Source of the DNA: Myxococcales bacterium | GTDB taxonomy: Bacteria; Myxococcota_A; Polyangia; Fen-1088 | Reading direction: 5' to 3' | Length of the DNA: 64,000 bases | Assembly: GCA_022184915.1 (NCBI GenBank) | Contig: JAGTJU010000003.1 | Span: 744,001-808,000, forward strand | Shown here: positions 34,851 to 44,110 of the stretch, piece after piece | Numbering within the stretch: position 1 is the stretch's first letter | Layout of the letters: each line of letters opens with the position of its first letter | The notes under the pieces: generated by a model | The model's input: the letters and a program-made list of their open reading frames with translations, nothing else | Told to the model about the DNA's origin: nothing | Database searches by the model: none | Made by a program: the position numbers and the translations under genes

Positions 34851-36590
34851 TCAGGGGGGCTGCCGCCGCCGGCGTCGCCGCAAAAAAAGGGCGCCCACGC
34901 CCAGCAAGGCGACGGCGGCGCTGAGCGCGCCCACGAGGGTCCAGGGGTCACGTTCGTCCTGCTGCACCCGCGCCAGGGGCTCGGCTTCCTCCGTTTTGCC
35001 TTCGCGCCGCAAGCAGTACACGAGATCGGGGTAAAGGCTGGCGGTGAGTGGGGCGGCCCGCCGAGCGGGTGCGAGCGCCGCCAGCGCTTCGCCGCAGCGG
35101 TTCTCGCGCCGCCGCAGGTGCCCCAGCGCCGCGAGGTAGCGTGGGTCGTCGAGCCCCAACGTGGCGGATCGCGCGGCCACGGCGTTGGCTGAGGCGAAAT
35201 CGCCCGTGGCCAGGAAAACACGGATCTGGCAGGCCGCCACGCTCGGATCGCCCGGCGCTGCGGACACGGCACGGCCGAGCGTGCTTTGGGCTTGCGCGCG
35301 CAGCCCCAGATCCAGGTATCCGCAGGCGGCCTCCGCCGCAAGGGCGCCGGGTCCTTGGGCACGCAAAGGCCGGAACGACGCCTGGAGCCCCGGGGCGTCG
35401 ACGAGGTCGTGCCGCAGCAGCTGCAGCAGCAAACGTTGAGGGCTGTTCTCCGGAGGCTGGCTGGCGGTGAGCGTGTCGATGGCCTCGGCACGGCGTCCAT
35501 TGAGCGCGAGCGCACTGGCCCTGATCCAAGCGGGGGTTTCCGGGGCGCCCTCGAGTGCGGCGAGCCCCACGGCATACTGGCCGGCCCCGAGCAGGGCCGC
35601 ACCGCGAAGCCAGGGGTAGACGTGGGCGCAGGGGGTTTGGGGCGCCGCTGCCTCGGCCTGGGCCCGTGGATCCCCGGCGAGGAACCTGAAATAGAGCTTG
35701 GTGCGGGCCTGGCAGTCTGGGGGCTCGCCCGGGCGCACCCTCGTTGCGTAGACGTCGGCCTCGTCCTGGTCCCCCCGCTCGATGGCGCCTTTCAAGCAGG
35801 CTAGCGCTGGCTCCTGGCCCCGGTAGAGGGGGGCGGCACTGAAAAAGCGCGTGCACAACGTCTTCGTGGCGTCTCGGTCGGGCACCGAGGCGAAAAACAG
35901 GATCAGATTTGCCAGCGTGCGCGGGTCGTCCCCTCGGGAAAGCTCCGTCTGCCAGGCGTCGAGCAGGTCAGCCAGGTCGTGCTTTCCTGCGTGAAAGCGG
36001 AGGTAGTCGGCCTTTGCCGCTGCCAGTCCAGGCAGGTCGGGGCGCAGCTGCTGGGCCCGCTCGAGAAAGGCCAGCATGTCGCCGCTGCGGCCGGCGAAGT
36101 CGCTGAAGAGCGCGGCCCCCAGCTGTGCGGAGGCGGACAGGGGCATGCGCTCGGCCCGCCCCACGAGGCGAGGCTGCCAGGCAGAGAGGCGGCCCGCATG
36201 CGCCGCCAGCAACACGCCGAGCCGCATGGCGGGCACGCAATCGGGATCGAGCACCAGGGCCCGCTCGAAGGCCTCCGTGGCGTTGGCAGGGTTGCGCGTG
36301 AAGGCCTCGACGCCCGCGGCGAGGGGCCCGCGCGCCCGCTCGGTGCATGCGTGTAGCCGGGGCGGAAAGGGAGGCAGCCGCGCCGCCGGGAGGGGAGGCC
36401 CGGGGCGCCCGTGCTCGGCCAGCAGCCGGCGCTCCAGAAAATCCGAGCCCTGGGTGGCGAGGGGCCCGTCGTCTCGCAGGTAGGCGATCGCCGCAGCCAC
36501 GGCCACGAGCGGCGGCAGCATGAGGGCCAGATGCACCCCGCGCGGGCGTGTGCGCCGCGCGGGCGCTCGGGGTGGGGCGGCGCCGGTCAC
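34851..36590 (-). CDS. membrane-anchored TPR-like helical repeat protein
   Basis: The N-terminus has one hydrophobic segment (LMLPPLVAVAAAIAYL), and the C-terminus another (LVGALSAAVALLGVGALFL) followed by an Arg-rich tail. Between them are repeated helix pairs with TPR character (AFERALVLDPDCVPAMRLGVLLAAHAG, LGLRAQAQSTLGRAVSAAPGDP). The true start is taken as GTG 36590, whose GTGA overlaps the TGA stop of the upstream lipoprotein gene, a classic translational coupling; the open frame to 37007 overlaps that gene and is rejected. The 579-residue product probably scaffolds periplasmic partners, perhaps the coupled lipoprotein. Confidence 0.7.
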   Translation of the reverse strand: MTGAAPPRAPARRTRPRGVHLALMLPPLVAVAAAIAYLRDDGPLATQGSDFLERRLLAEHGRPGPPLPAARLPPFPPRLHACTERARGPLAAGVEAFTRNPANATEAFERALVLDPDCVPAMRLGVLLAAHAGRLSAWQPRLVGRAERMPLSASAQLGAALFSDFAGRSGDMLAFLERAQQLRPDLPGLAAAKADYLRFHAGKHDLADLLDAWQTELSRGDDPRTLANLILFFASVPDRDATKTLCTRFFSAAPLYRGQEPALACLKGAIERGDQDEADVYATRVRPGEPPDCQARTKLYFRFLAGDPRAQAEAAAPQTPCAHVYPWLRGAALLGAGQYAVGLAALEGAPETPAWIRASALALNGRRAEAIDTLTASQPPENSPQRLLLQLLRHDLVDAPGLQASFRPLRAQGPGALAAEAACGYLDLGLRAQAQSTLGRAVSAAPGDPSVAACQIRVFLATGDFASANAVAARSATLGLDDPRYLAALGHLRRRENRCGEALAALAPARRAAPLTASLYPDLVYCLRREGKTEEAEPLARVQQDERDPWTLVGALSAAVALLGVGALFLRRRRRRQPP

Positions 36591-37786
36591 TCGGCGGGGC
36601 AATCCACTTTCATGAACCGCCGAGGCCCTTCGCTCGGTCCCGACGCGGCGGGAACGCCCTCCCGGTAGGTGACGAAAAACGCATCGTCGACCGGCCAGGT
36701 CGAGACCAGGCCCACGGACCCCACCGAAGACGGCAGCTTCAGCTCGCGGCCCTCGCGCGCGCCGAAAATGTCGAAGAGCCACACCTCGGGGCCCTCTTTG
36801 ACGCCGAACGTTACGGCCGAGCGCAGTCCCATGGAGGCCACCCCTGACACGGGTGGCTGCTGCTCGGGACCGCCAAAGCGGATGGTGCCGGCGACGAACT
36901 CGGGGATGACGCCGGTGGCGTTCGTCTCGTAATCCAGAACCCAGGTGCCCGTCTTCGTCTGCCACGACATGACGTAGCCACGAGAGCTTGGACCCATCAC
37001 GGGGCATCCGACGTCATTGGTGCCGAGCCCTACATTGTAGCGCGTCAACGCGCCGTTCGAAGCACTGCCCTCTTGAATCACGATCTTGGCGTTGCCGGTG
37101 GGCGGAACCTCCACCCAGCTCAGCACCCAGTCCGTACGACTTGGCAGGAACTGCAGGCACTGCCACGAGGGCACGCCGGGCGGGAACTCGAGCGCCGGCC
37201 CCACGGGGGCTGCATTCGCGCCCAGAACCAACGTCTGAAGCTTGGTGCCTGGTTGGCTGGCCAGACCAAAGGCCAAGAGCGCCCGGGAGCCCGTCCGGGT
37301 GGAGCCCACGGCCAGGCGCACGTCACCGCTCGCAAGGCCCCGGGGCAAGGTCGCTACGGTGACCGGGGCGGCCGCCGCTTCGCCGGCCACCTGGGTCACC
37401 GCGCGCAGGGTGAGCTGCCCTTCGGCGTCGGCCGTCCCGTACACCGCCACCAGCTGATCGCCGGGGGTTGCGCGGCCCGTCAGGGCCAATTGAGGAGCGA
37501 GGGCCGTGGGCTCGGTGAGTACGAAGGTCGACGCCGCGGACAGCTCTCCGTTTGCCGACACCGGGACCCACTGCACCGTGGTCCCGTCGATGCCTGCGAG
37601 CACGAAGTTGCCGTTCGCCGCGAGGAGCTTCGCCCCCGACAAGGAGGTGGCAAGCCCCTCCGGCAACTCGCGGGACTCCGTAAAGCGGCACTTGACCGGC
37701 TCGTCCTCCCCGCAGGACGAAAGCAGAGCTCCCGCCGAGCCGAGGCCGGCAGCCATGGCAATCCAAAACCTAGCGCTCTGTATCAT
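36587..37786 (-). CDS. hypothetical lipoprotein, translationally coupled to the TPR gene
   Basis: I do not recognise a family. A lipoprotein signal (GALLSSC, Cys25) precedes a beta-rich domain of about 370 residues with repeated strand pairs (FVLAGIDGTTVQWVPVSANGEL, VSGVASMGLRSAVTFGV, DDAFFVTYREG). The repeat spacing of ~45 residues suggests a beta-propeller-like fold. It ends CPAE and its TGA stop overlaps the GTG start of the TPR-like protein by four bases, so the two products are likely to be made in equal amounts and to work together at the envelope. Confidence 0.65.
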   Translation of the reverse strand: MIQSARFWIAMAAGLGSAGALLSSCGEDEPVKCRFTESRELPEGLATSLSGAKLLAANGNFVLAGIDGTTVQWVPVSANGELSAASTFVLTEPTALAPQLALTGRATPGDQLVAVYGTADAEGQLTLRAVTQVAGEAAAAPVTVATLPRGLASGDVRLAVGSTRTGSRALLAFGLASQPGTKLQTLVLGANAAPVGPALEFPPGVPSWQCLQFLPSRTDWVLSWVEVPPTGNAKIVIQEGSASNGALTRYNVGLGTNDVGCPVMGPSSRGYVMSWQTKTGTWVLDYETNATGVIPEFVAGTIRFGGPEQQPPVSGVASMGLRSAVTFGVKEGPEVWLFDIFGAREGRELKLPSSVGSVGLVSTWPVDDAFFVTYREGVPAASGPSEGPRRFMKVDCPAE

Positions 37787-37880
37787 CTGAGACCTCGGGG
37801 AAAGCTCGATGTTAACCGAAGCGCGTCAGGGGGCGCCACAAAGCGGCCCGCCGGACCGCCCGGGTCTGCCCGCGTGAGGG

Positions 37881-38336
37881 TCAGAACACGCTGCGCGTCT
37901 TCACGATTTTCGCATGGGCTTCGGGGTCGGACACGAAGCGATCCGGCCCTCCGCGCAGGTCGTGCACCATGAAGCCGCCCTCGGCGCGCTGGTAACGAAT
38001 CGCAGGTTGCCCGTCCAAATGAACTTCGACCTGCTCTCCCGGAAGGCTGCGGAAGGTGTAGCGGTGCCCGTCGATCTCGAGCGCGCCCGTTTCGTTGGCG
38101 GCCAGCGGGTTATCGCCGCTGAACACCTCGATGGGGTTGAAGACGAGCACGTCCACCAGGGCCGTGATGCTGTACACCGGCGCCAACACGATCATGACTG
38201 CCGAGTTGGCGAACGCGTTCTTCGTGACGCTGCCGTTCCAGCCGTAGAACTTTCGCGTGAGCGAGAACTGCCCGTAACAACCCGCCAGAAGCGAGGCGAG
38301 AGCGGTGGTAACCACGATTCCCTTGATGTGTTTCAC
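37881..38336 (-). CDS. DUF3332 family lipoprotein
   Basis: The 151-residue product begins VKHIKGIVVTTALASLLAGCYGQFSLTRKFYGWNGSV, with a lipobox at LLAGC, and continues with a hydrophobic region (VMIVLAPVYSITALVDVLVFNPIEVFSGDNP) and a beta-rich end. The combination GQFSLTRK...VLVFNPIEVFSGDNP is the hallmark of the DUF3332 family of small lipoproteins, of unknown function. GTG 38336 is used as start. It is encoded downstream of the shikimate-kinase-like gene (77 bases apart). Confidence 0.8.
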   Translation of the reverse strand: MKHIKGIVVTTALASLLAGCYGQFSLTRKFYGWNGSVTKNAFANSAVMIVLAPVYSITALVDVLVFNPIEVFSGDNPLAANETGALEIDGHRYTFRSLPGEQVEVHLDGQPAIRYQRAEGGFMVHDLRGGPDRFVSDPEAHAKIVKTRSVF

Positions 38337-38413
38337 GCCTTCAAACCAACACGCCGCACCGGGCCGGTCAAGAGGAACGTGGGTGAACACGGCAGCGCGA
38401 GGATGTGCCGAGG

Positions 38414-38998
38414 TCAAAGGGGCCACCCGAAGTGGTCGGCCACGCGCTTGGCCACGTCGGCGGCGTGGGCGTCGTCGGCGTCGATTCGGTGGGGCGCGGT
38501 TTCGTAAGCCGTTCGCCGCGCCTCGAACAAGGGTTCGAGGTCCGCGGGCGATGTCGGGGCAGCGGCAATGAACTCTGGATACCGTTCGGGGGCGCGGGCC
38601 CGCTCTTCCAAAAGGCGGGAAAAGCAGACCTCGAGGGGCCGCGCCAGGTAGACGAGCTCGCAGGTGTCCAGCACCAAAGCGCGGTTGAGTCCCCGTAGCA
38701 GGGCGCCGTTGCCCAGCACCAGGATCCCCGGCGGCTTGCGATGAACCACCGCCTGCAGTTGCCGGGCTTCCTCGGTGCGGCGGGCGTTCTCCCCGTGTTC
38801 GAGCTGGAGACGGGCGCAGCTCATCCCCGCGGCATGTTCCACCAACCGGTCGAGATCGGAGAACCCGAGGCCGAGCGACGCACACAGGGTGTGTCCCGTG
38901 ATCGAGGTTCCCGCACCCAGAAAGCCCACGATGGCCACGGGCCGCGCGAGCGCCACGAGGGGCGCGGGATCGTAATAGTCTTGCCCGAACTCACTCAC
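38414..38998 (-). CDS. shikimate-kinase-like protein lacking the P-loop lysine
   Basis: The protein follows the shikimate kinase pattern: a phosphate-binding loop at 25-35, FSDLDRLVEHAAGMSCARLQLEHGE for the substrate lid region, ENARRTEE for the FRxxE element, and YLARPLEVCFSRLLEE near the end. The loop reads GFLGAGTSITG, where shikimate kinases have GAGKST, so the essential lysine is threonine (T31). The GGG motif is also altered (VLGNGAL). Length 194 is slightly above the usual 165-180. Catalysis by the normal mechanism is doubtful, and a binding or regulatory role is possible. No other aromatic-pathway gene is near. It is 12 bases upstream from the beta-lactamase-like gene on the same strand. 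Confidence 0.75.
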   Translation of the reverse strand: MSEFGQDYYDPAPLVALARPVAIVGFLGAGTSITGHTLCASLGLGFSDLDRLVEHAAGMSCARLQLEHGENARRTEEARQLQAVVHRKPPGILVLGNGALLRGLNRALVLDTCELVYLARPLEVCFSRLLEERARAPERYPEFIAAAPTSPADLEPLFEARRTAYETAPHRIDADDAHAADVAKRVADHFGWPL

Positions 38999-39010
38999 GC
39001 TCTTGAAGAC

Positions 39011-40153
39011 CTAGCAGGTGCCGACGAGGTCTGCAGAGGGGCGCCCCCCGGTGCCATAGCCAAGTTCGGTGAGGGCCGCGTCCATCACGGCCGGTCGCAG
39101 GGCGCGAAAGCGGGGATCGTCCGTAACGTCGGGGTGAATGCGGTTCGAAAGCATCACCACGCAGGTGGCTTGCGCGGGGTCACACCACACGGAGCAGCCC
39201 GTGAAGCCCAGGTGTCCCACGGCCTGGCGGGAGATGAGGGTACCCGCTAGCGAGGCCCCGGGGCTTGGCCGATCCCAGCCCAGCGCCCAGGTGCCTCCGG
39301 CGGGGCTGCGGTGGCTCCAGAAGGCGCGCAGAGTGGGGCCTTCGATGGGGTCCTCGGACCGGGCCTGCTCGGCGTGGGCGCGCAGCAAGCTTTGCATGAG
39401 GGATGCCACGTCGGCTGCAGTCCCGAACAGGCCCGCGTGGCCTGCCACGCCCCCCATGGCCCAGGCGTTTTGGTCGTGTACCTGCCCGACGATGAGGCGT
39501 TGGCGCCAGGGGCAGCGTTCGGTGGGAGCGACCGGCGGCCGCGCGGGGCCGAAACGCAGCCGGGACAGCCCCAGTGGCGCCGCAACCCGAGACGCGAAGA
39601 GCTCGGCGAGCGAGGCCTCGTAGACCTCGCCGAGCACGTGCCCGAGTGCGATGAAGCCCAGGTCGGAGTAGAGCGTCCGGGTGCCCGGCGGTGCTGTACA
39701 TGGGGTCCGGGCCACCGCATCGACCAGGGCGCGGGCCAAGCCCTGGGGCGGCACCGCCAGCGTATCTGGGGCGGTCACCAGCCCCGCGAAGAAACGCTCG
39801 TGCGCGGGCCACCCGCTGCTGTGGGTCAGCAGGTGCTCGAGCGTGAGCGTGTCAGGCACGTGCGGGAGCCAGCGGCTCACCGGATCGGAAAGCCGCAGGC
39901 GGCCCGTTGCCACCGCCTGCATCGCCAGTAAGGACGTGACCAGAGCCTTGGTAAGAGACGCCAGGTCGTAGCTGGTCGTATCCGAGACCTCTTCGCCTCG
40001 GGCGCTGAGCCTGCCGACGTTCAGCACGACCGGGCGCTCGTGGGAGGGGCCCAGCATGGCGATCGCCGCACCGGGCACCACGCCCTGCGCAACGGCGGCT
40101 TCCATTAAGCCCTGCGTACGGGGGAAGCCATGGGATGGGATCGGGGGAGCCAT
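39011..40153 (-). CDS. serine beta-lactamase/penicillin-binding-protein-like hydrolase
   Basis: This belongs to the class C beta-lactamase-like family (PF00144). The SxxK motif is S66-L-T-K69 in YDLASLTKAL, the second motif is YSDLGF (Y-S-D instead of Y-A-N), and the third is HLGFTG, as in many esterase-like members. No signal peptide is evident, suggesting a cytoplasmic or atypically exported protein and an esterase or peptidase role rather than antibiotic resistance. Twelve bases separate its stop codon (39011) from the next gene's start region at 38998, indicating an operon with the shikimate-kinase-like gene. Confidence 0.85.
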   Translation of the reverse strand: MAPPIPSHGFPRTQGLMEAAVAQGVVPGAAIAMLGPSHERPVVLNVGRLSARGEEVSDTTSYDLASLTKALVTSLLAMQAVATGRLRLSDPVSRWLPHVPDTLTLEHLLTHSSGWPAHERFFAGLVTAPDTLAVPPQGLARALVDAVARTPCTAPPGTRTLYSDLGFIALGHVLGEVYEASLAELFASRVAAPLGLSRLRFGPARPPVAPTERCPWRQRLIVGQVHDQNAWAMGGVAGHAGLFGTAADVASLMQSLLRAHAEQARSEDPIEGPTLRAFWSHRSPAGGTWALGWDRPSPGASLAGTLISRQAVGHLGFTGCSVWCDPAQATCVVMLSNRIHPDVTDDPRFRALRPAVMDAALTELGYGTGGRPSADLVGTC

Positions 40154-40367
40154 GGAAGAACTCCATCATGCGCCGATTCGGCAAGGCGCCCAACGCCCAG
40201 GCAGCGTCTGCAACGAACGGGTTGCCGCCCGCCCTCAGCTTTGCGCGTTATTCCGCGCCGATTCTTTGTTTTCGCGAACACGCTCTGGGCGATGTGGATA
40301 TCTGTAGGTAGACTGCGCGTTCACCTGTTGCCGCCCACCCGCTGGTGTGCGCTTTATCGTTCCGTTC

Positions 40368-42590
40368 ATGAAACTGGGCGCCTACGAGCTCCTCGAGCGT
40401 ATCGCGGTTGGCGGTATGGCCGAGGTGTACCGTGGCCGCGCCGTCGGCGAAGGCGGGTTCGAGAAGCAGGTCGCGATCAAGCGCATCCTTCCGCACCTGG
40501 CGAGCGACACACGCTTCGTGGGCATGCTCGTGCAGGAAGCGCGCATCCATGCGGGGCTGTCGCATCGGAACATCGTTCAGATCCACGACCTGGGCCTGTC
40601 GGACGGGGGCGAGTACTTCATCGTGCTCGAGTATGTCGACGGCCGCGATCTCGGGGCTTTGCTGAACGTCATGAGCAAGGCGCCGCCTCCCGGAAATCGG
40701 CTGGCCGACGCCGTGGCCCTGCACGTGGCGATCGAGCTCGGGGAAGGCATTCACTGTGCCCACCAGCTCGCGAGCAGCGATGGCCGCAAGGAGGGGCTCG
40801 TTCACAGGGACATCTCCCCCTCGAACGTGCTGGTTTCGTACGCCGGCGAGGTCAAGCTCTCCGATTTCGGGCTGGCCAAGCGCCAGACCGATCACTCGGT
40901 GGTGGGCTCGCTGAAAGGCAAATTGGCGTACATGTCCCCGGAGCAGGCCCGGCGCTGGCCGCTGGACCGGCGCAGCGACATCTTTTCGTTGGGAGCGGTG
41001 CTCTTCGAGTTGCTGACGGGCCGCCGCCTGCGCGACATCGACGACGAGGCGGAGGGCTGGCGCCTGGTGGCCTCGGGTGTGATGTCGAAGGCCCGCAGTG
41101 TACGCCCCGACATCCCGGCTGTGCTGGAGCGGCTGCTGGATCGGGCGCTGGCCCCAGACCCGCAGGACCGATTCCAGGACGCATCCGTTTTCGTGGCCGC
41201 AGCGCGGGACGCCCTGGCGCAGCTCCCCCGCCCGCGTTCGGGTGAGGCCGCCGAGCTGCAGGGAGCGCTGAGGAGCTTCTTGCCGCCGGGGGCGCCCCGC
41301 CCCGAGCAGCCCCCAAGCCGGGTGATTCGGCTGCAGTCGCAGGTTCTCGGGCAGGCCGAGATCGCCATCGACATGGGGATCACTCGTCCCGCGTTGCCCC
41401 GATCGCTGCCGCGCAGTAGCTCGCAAGCGCCGACCGGCTTCGGGGCGCCGGAGGGTCACGTGTCCGACCGGACCGCCGCAGGAGCTTGGGAGGCGGGTGG
41501 CCTGCGGGCGCCGGGCATGCCACCCCCGCGGGCGCCGGAAGCAGCCTCCGGGGAAACGAGAGGACGCCGGCCCACTTTGCGCGGAACACCGCCGGTGCCA
41601 TTCCCCCAGGCGCTGCCCGCGGATGTGCCGCCATCCCGGCCGGCTTCGGCGCCCCTGTCCGCGTTTCCCGCCCCCCCGCCGGGGCGCCCCCTGGGGGCTA
41701 TGGCGCAGGGACGGTCGCCTGCTTCGCTGGCCGCCCGGGTGCCTGCCGACGACCTCGTTCCCGTGTCGGGCGAGCTGGCCTCGCCCGCCCGTCAGGACCG
41801 GCCCGTTTCGCCCGCCGTGTTGGCGTTGCAGCTGCCGACGCCAGGTGCACACGGTCTGCCCGTTTTGTCTTTGCCCGGAGGGGGTGGGGGCGCCGCGCGG
41901 GCGGCGTTCAGTCAGGCTGTACTGGCTGATTCCCTTGCTGCGCTGGACGCGGCTGCCGCGCGGTCGCGCCGGCCCGAGTTGAGCTTGGGAACACCGGGGC
42001 TGGACCCTGCCGCGTTGACGCCGCGGTTCGTGTCCACCGGAGCGGCCGGGGTGTGGGCGAAAGGAAGAATCCCCGGGCGGGTCCGCCACAATCTGTGGGC
42101 GCTTCTGCTCGGGCTGCTGTGTGCTGCGGCGCTCGGCGTTCACGTGTTCGTGACACCGCTCGGTGTGTTGCTGCGCTGGTGGCAACCTGCGAAGTTGGTG
42201 GTGCAGTCCGTGCCAGAAGGGGCGCAGGTCACTTTGGACGGCGAGCTGCTTGCCGCGCCCACGCCGACTTTCGTCACGATCGACCGCGATCGCAAAGATC
42301 ACGTCATCACGTTGACCAAGCAGGGCTTCGAGCCGTTCGTCGGGACGGTCCGTTTGGATCGGGCGGTGCGGTTGTCGGTGAAAGCCACGCTTACGGCTTT
42401 GCCAGGTCTTCAGTTCGAAAAGCTCCCCGAGCCGCCTGAAGCGCCTGCGCCTGCGGAGGCCATGGAACCCGATCCTCTGGCGCCGGCTGCGGCCGCGGCC
42501 GCTCTCGAGGCGCCGCCGCCGCCCAAGGCCAGCCTTGCGAAGAAAAAGAAGAAGCGTCGCAAGCTCGAGCGAAAGCGGGCGCGCCGCTAA
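40368..42590 (+). CDS. Ser/Thr protein kinase with membrane segment and C-terminal PEGA domain
   Basis: The kinase domain (about 5-275) has IAVGGMAEV, VAIKRIL, HRDISPSN, SDFG and AYMSPEQ, with all catalytic residues intact. A Pro/Ala-rich linker of ~270 residues leads to a membrane segment (WALLLGLLCAAALGVHVFV, about 575-595). Beyond it is a PEGA domain (KLVVQSVPEGAQVTLDGEL, then FVTIDRDRKDHVITLTKQGFEPF) and a Lys/Arg-rich tail. The start is taken at MKLGAYELLERI (40368); an ATG-less upstream extension begins at 40347. It converges with the CHAD gene, seven bases between stops. Confidence 0.92.
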   Translation: MKLGAYELLERIAVGGMAEVYRGRAVGEGGFEKQVAIKRILPHLASDTRFVGMLVQEARIHAGLSHRNIVQIHDLGLSDGGEYFIVLEYVDGRDLGALLNVMSKAPPPGNRLADAVALHVAIELGEGIHCAHQLASSDGRKEGLVHRDISPSNVLVSYAGEVKLSDFGLAKRQTDHSVVGSLKGKLAYMSPEQARRWPLDRRSDIFSLGAVLFELLTGRRLRDIDDEAEGWRLVASGVMSKARSVRPDIPAVLERLLDRALAPDPQDRFQDASVFVAAARDALAQLPRPRSGEAAELQGALRSFLPPGAPRPEQPPSRVIRLQSQVLGQAEIAIDMGITRPALPRSLPRSSSQAPTGFGAPEGHVSDRTAAGAWEAGGLRAPGMPPPRAPEAASGETRGRRPTLRGTPPVPFPQALPADVPPSRPASAPLSAFPAPPPGRPLGAMAQGRSPASLAARVPADDLVPVSGELASPARQDRPVSPAVLALQLPTPGAHGLPVLSLPGGGGGAARAAFSQAVLADSLAALDAAAARSRRPELSLGTPGLDPAALTPRFVSTGAAGVWAKGRIPGRVRHNLWALLLGLLCAAALGVHVFVTPLGVLLRWWQPAKLVVQSVPEGAQVTLDGELLAAPTPTFVTIDRDRKDHVITLTKQGFEPFVGTVRLDRAVRLSVKATLTALPGLQFEKLPEPPEAPAPAEAMEPDPLAPAAAAAALEAPPPPKASLAKKKKKRRKLERKRARR

Positions 42591-42597
42591 GGGCCCC

Positions 42598-43554
42598 TCA
42601 CGCTTCAGGCTGCGCGGCCGGCCGCCCGTCCAGGGTGGTGAGCAGAGCCTGGCCCTGGCGCAGCATCCTCACGAGGGCAGGCCGTGCCCCGTACACCTCT
42701 TCCATGAGACGACCTCGCGCCTCGCGCACGGGGCGCAGCGCCGCGGGGTCCGAGAGCAAACGCTTTGCGTGCGCGAGCAACACGGTGTGGTCCTGAATCA
42801 GCCCGAGCTGATCCTGAAAACCACGCGCGGTCTTGACGATGGCCTGGCTCGCGCGCACGTGAGGCCCAGGCAGCGCGCCCAGGAATTCCAAGGTGTAGCG
42901 CAGCTTCTTCATGGCGAGACGAAGCGCGTGAAAGCCCTGGGCACGCTTCGGGCGTAGCGCCTCCACGTGGTGTTCCACCCGCTCGAGCTCGCCGCTCAAC
43001 ATCTCTGCCAGGGCGGGTCCCGCGGCAGGAGAGAGCCGGAGCTCCTGATCGAGCGCGGGGGCTACGAGCGCGAGCGTTCGCAGGGCCTTGGGCAGCACGC
43101 GCCGGCGCAGCCGTCCGAGTGCGGAGACCGTGAGTTCTTCCCTTTCGTGTGCGAGCGTCACCGCCACGTCCTGCAGGGCGGGGGTGTCCGTTGAAAAGCT
43201 GTCCGACAGGGCGCCGATGACCTCGAGGTCGCGCAGCGTGCCCAGCCGCTTGAAGGCCCGCTTGACCTGCTTACGAAGTTTTTTGCACGCGCGGTGCGCG
43301 TCGCCCCCTGGCAGCACGGCGGTGGTCGCCTGAAGGGCCGCGGCCAAGCGGCGTGAAGCCACGCGGAAGTCGTGAACGGCCTCTTCGTGCGGAGTGCCGT
43401 CCGCTCGGGTCAAGCGCTGCGCTTGTGTGCCGTACGCGCGCACACGGTCGGCGAGTGCATCGGCCAAGGCGATGCCGGGCGTCTCCGCTGGTGGCCGCGG
43501 CGCGCGCGTTCGGCGGGGTCGCTTCTGTGGGGTTTTCGTGCGGCGCATGGCCAT
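42598..43554 (-). CDS. CHAD domain protein
   Basis: CHAD domains are all-helical, histidine-rich and bind inorganic polyphosphate. The marks are visible: HDFRVASRRLAAALQ near the start, KLRKQVKRAFKRLGTLRDLEV, HHVEALRPK, and FHALRLAMKKLRYTLEFL. The length of about 318 residues fits one full domain. ATG 43554 or 43548 is used, and the basic N-terminus (RRTKTPQKRPRRTRAPRPP) could bind nucleic acid or polyphosphate. It is downstream of the ComEA-like gene on the same strand and may share its transcript. Confidence 0.9.
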   Translation of the reverse strand: MAMRRTKTPQKRPRRTRAPRPPAETPGIALADALADRVRAYGTQAQRLTRADGTPHEEAVHDFRVASRRLAAALQATTAVLPGGDAHRACKKLRKQVKRAFKRLGTLRDLEVIGALSDSFSTDTPALQDVAVTLAHEREELTVSALGRLRRRVLPKALRTLALVAPALDQELRLSPAAGPALAEMLSGELERVEHHVEALRPKRAQGFHALRLAMKKLRYTLEFLGALPGPHVRASQAIVKTARGFQDQLGLIQDHTVLLAHAKRLLSDPAALRPVREARGRLMEEVYGARPALVRMLRQGQALLTTLDGRPAAQPEA

Positions 43555-43636
43555 CTTCGTAAACAAGGATGCCACGCCATTCCGACCGACGCAGTACCTC
43601 CGCAGGCAACAGGCCCGGGACCCCACCGCGCGTGTC

Positions 43637-44110
43637 CTATCGAGGGGCCGTCGCTCCCTTCGTGGGGGGGGATCTTGGCGGAAGGGACGTGGGGGGCGCT
43701 TCATGCTTTCCGGGGTGGTTTGCGGGCCCTGTCGCGTCCGCGTCCGGGCAGACGCAAGCGGCTCCCGCAGGCGCTCCGAGCTGCGTGGGGGCTGTCACCG
43801 TGAGGAAAGGGCGCAGCCGGCTGACCGTCTTGGCCCCGAACCCCTTGACGCGCACGAGCTCGGCCACTGTCCGAAAGGGGCGGTGGCGCCGATGCTCCAG
43901 GATCTTGCTTGCTTTCGAGGGACCCACGCCGGGCAGGTGCTGAAGCTCTTCCATCGTGGCCGTGTTGAGGTTGACGAGCCCCACGAAAGCGTCGCCGCTC
44001 GCCGGCCGCGCGCCCAGGACAAGCACGAGAAAGCCTGTGAGCAGGGCGACGCCAGGGTGCACGTGGTTACACAACCGAGACCAAAACTTTGCTTTGTCGT
44101 TCGCGTCCAT
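43637..44110 (-). CDS. ComEA-like helix-hairpin-helix protein
   Basis: The product has an N-terminal membrane or signal segment (GVALLTGFLVLVLGARPASG) and then two helix-hairpin-helix units (VNLNTATMEELQHLPGVGPSKASKILEHR and PFRTVAELVRVKGFGAKTVSRLRPF). This is the ComEA arrangement for periplasmic DNA binding during natural transformation. The tail is Pro/Ala-rich. ATG 44110 is used, since the upstream frame is shadow-like. No comEC or pilin gene is adjacent, so competence is not proven; other small secreted HhH proteins share this layout. Confidence 0.85.
   Translation of the reverse strand: MDANDKAKFWSRLCNHVHPGVALLTGFLVLVLGARPASGDAFVGLVNLNTATMEELQHLPGVGPSKASKILEHRRHRPFRTVAELVRVKGFGAKTVSRLRPFLTVTAPTQLGAPAGAACVCPDADATGPANHPGKHEAPPTSLPPRSPPTKGATAPR

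Noticed and set aside
34851-37007. A 718-residue version of the TPR-like protein
   Set aside because: The first 139 residues overlap the upstream lipoprotein gene and are shadow-like; GTG 36590 gives a standard four-base coupling.
39011-40153. Antibiotic-resistance beta-lactamase
   Set aside because: SxxK is present but there is no signal peptide, and the second and third motifs are of the esterase-like type, so resistance is not supported.
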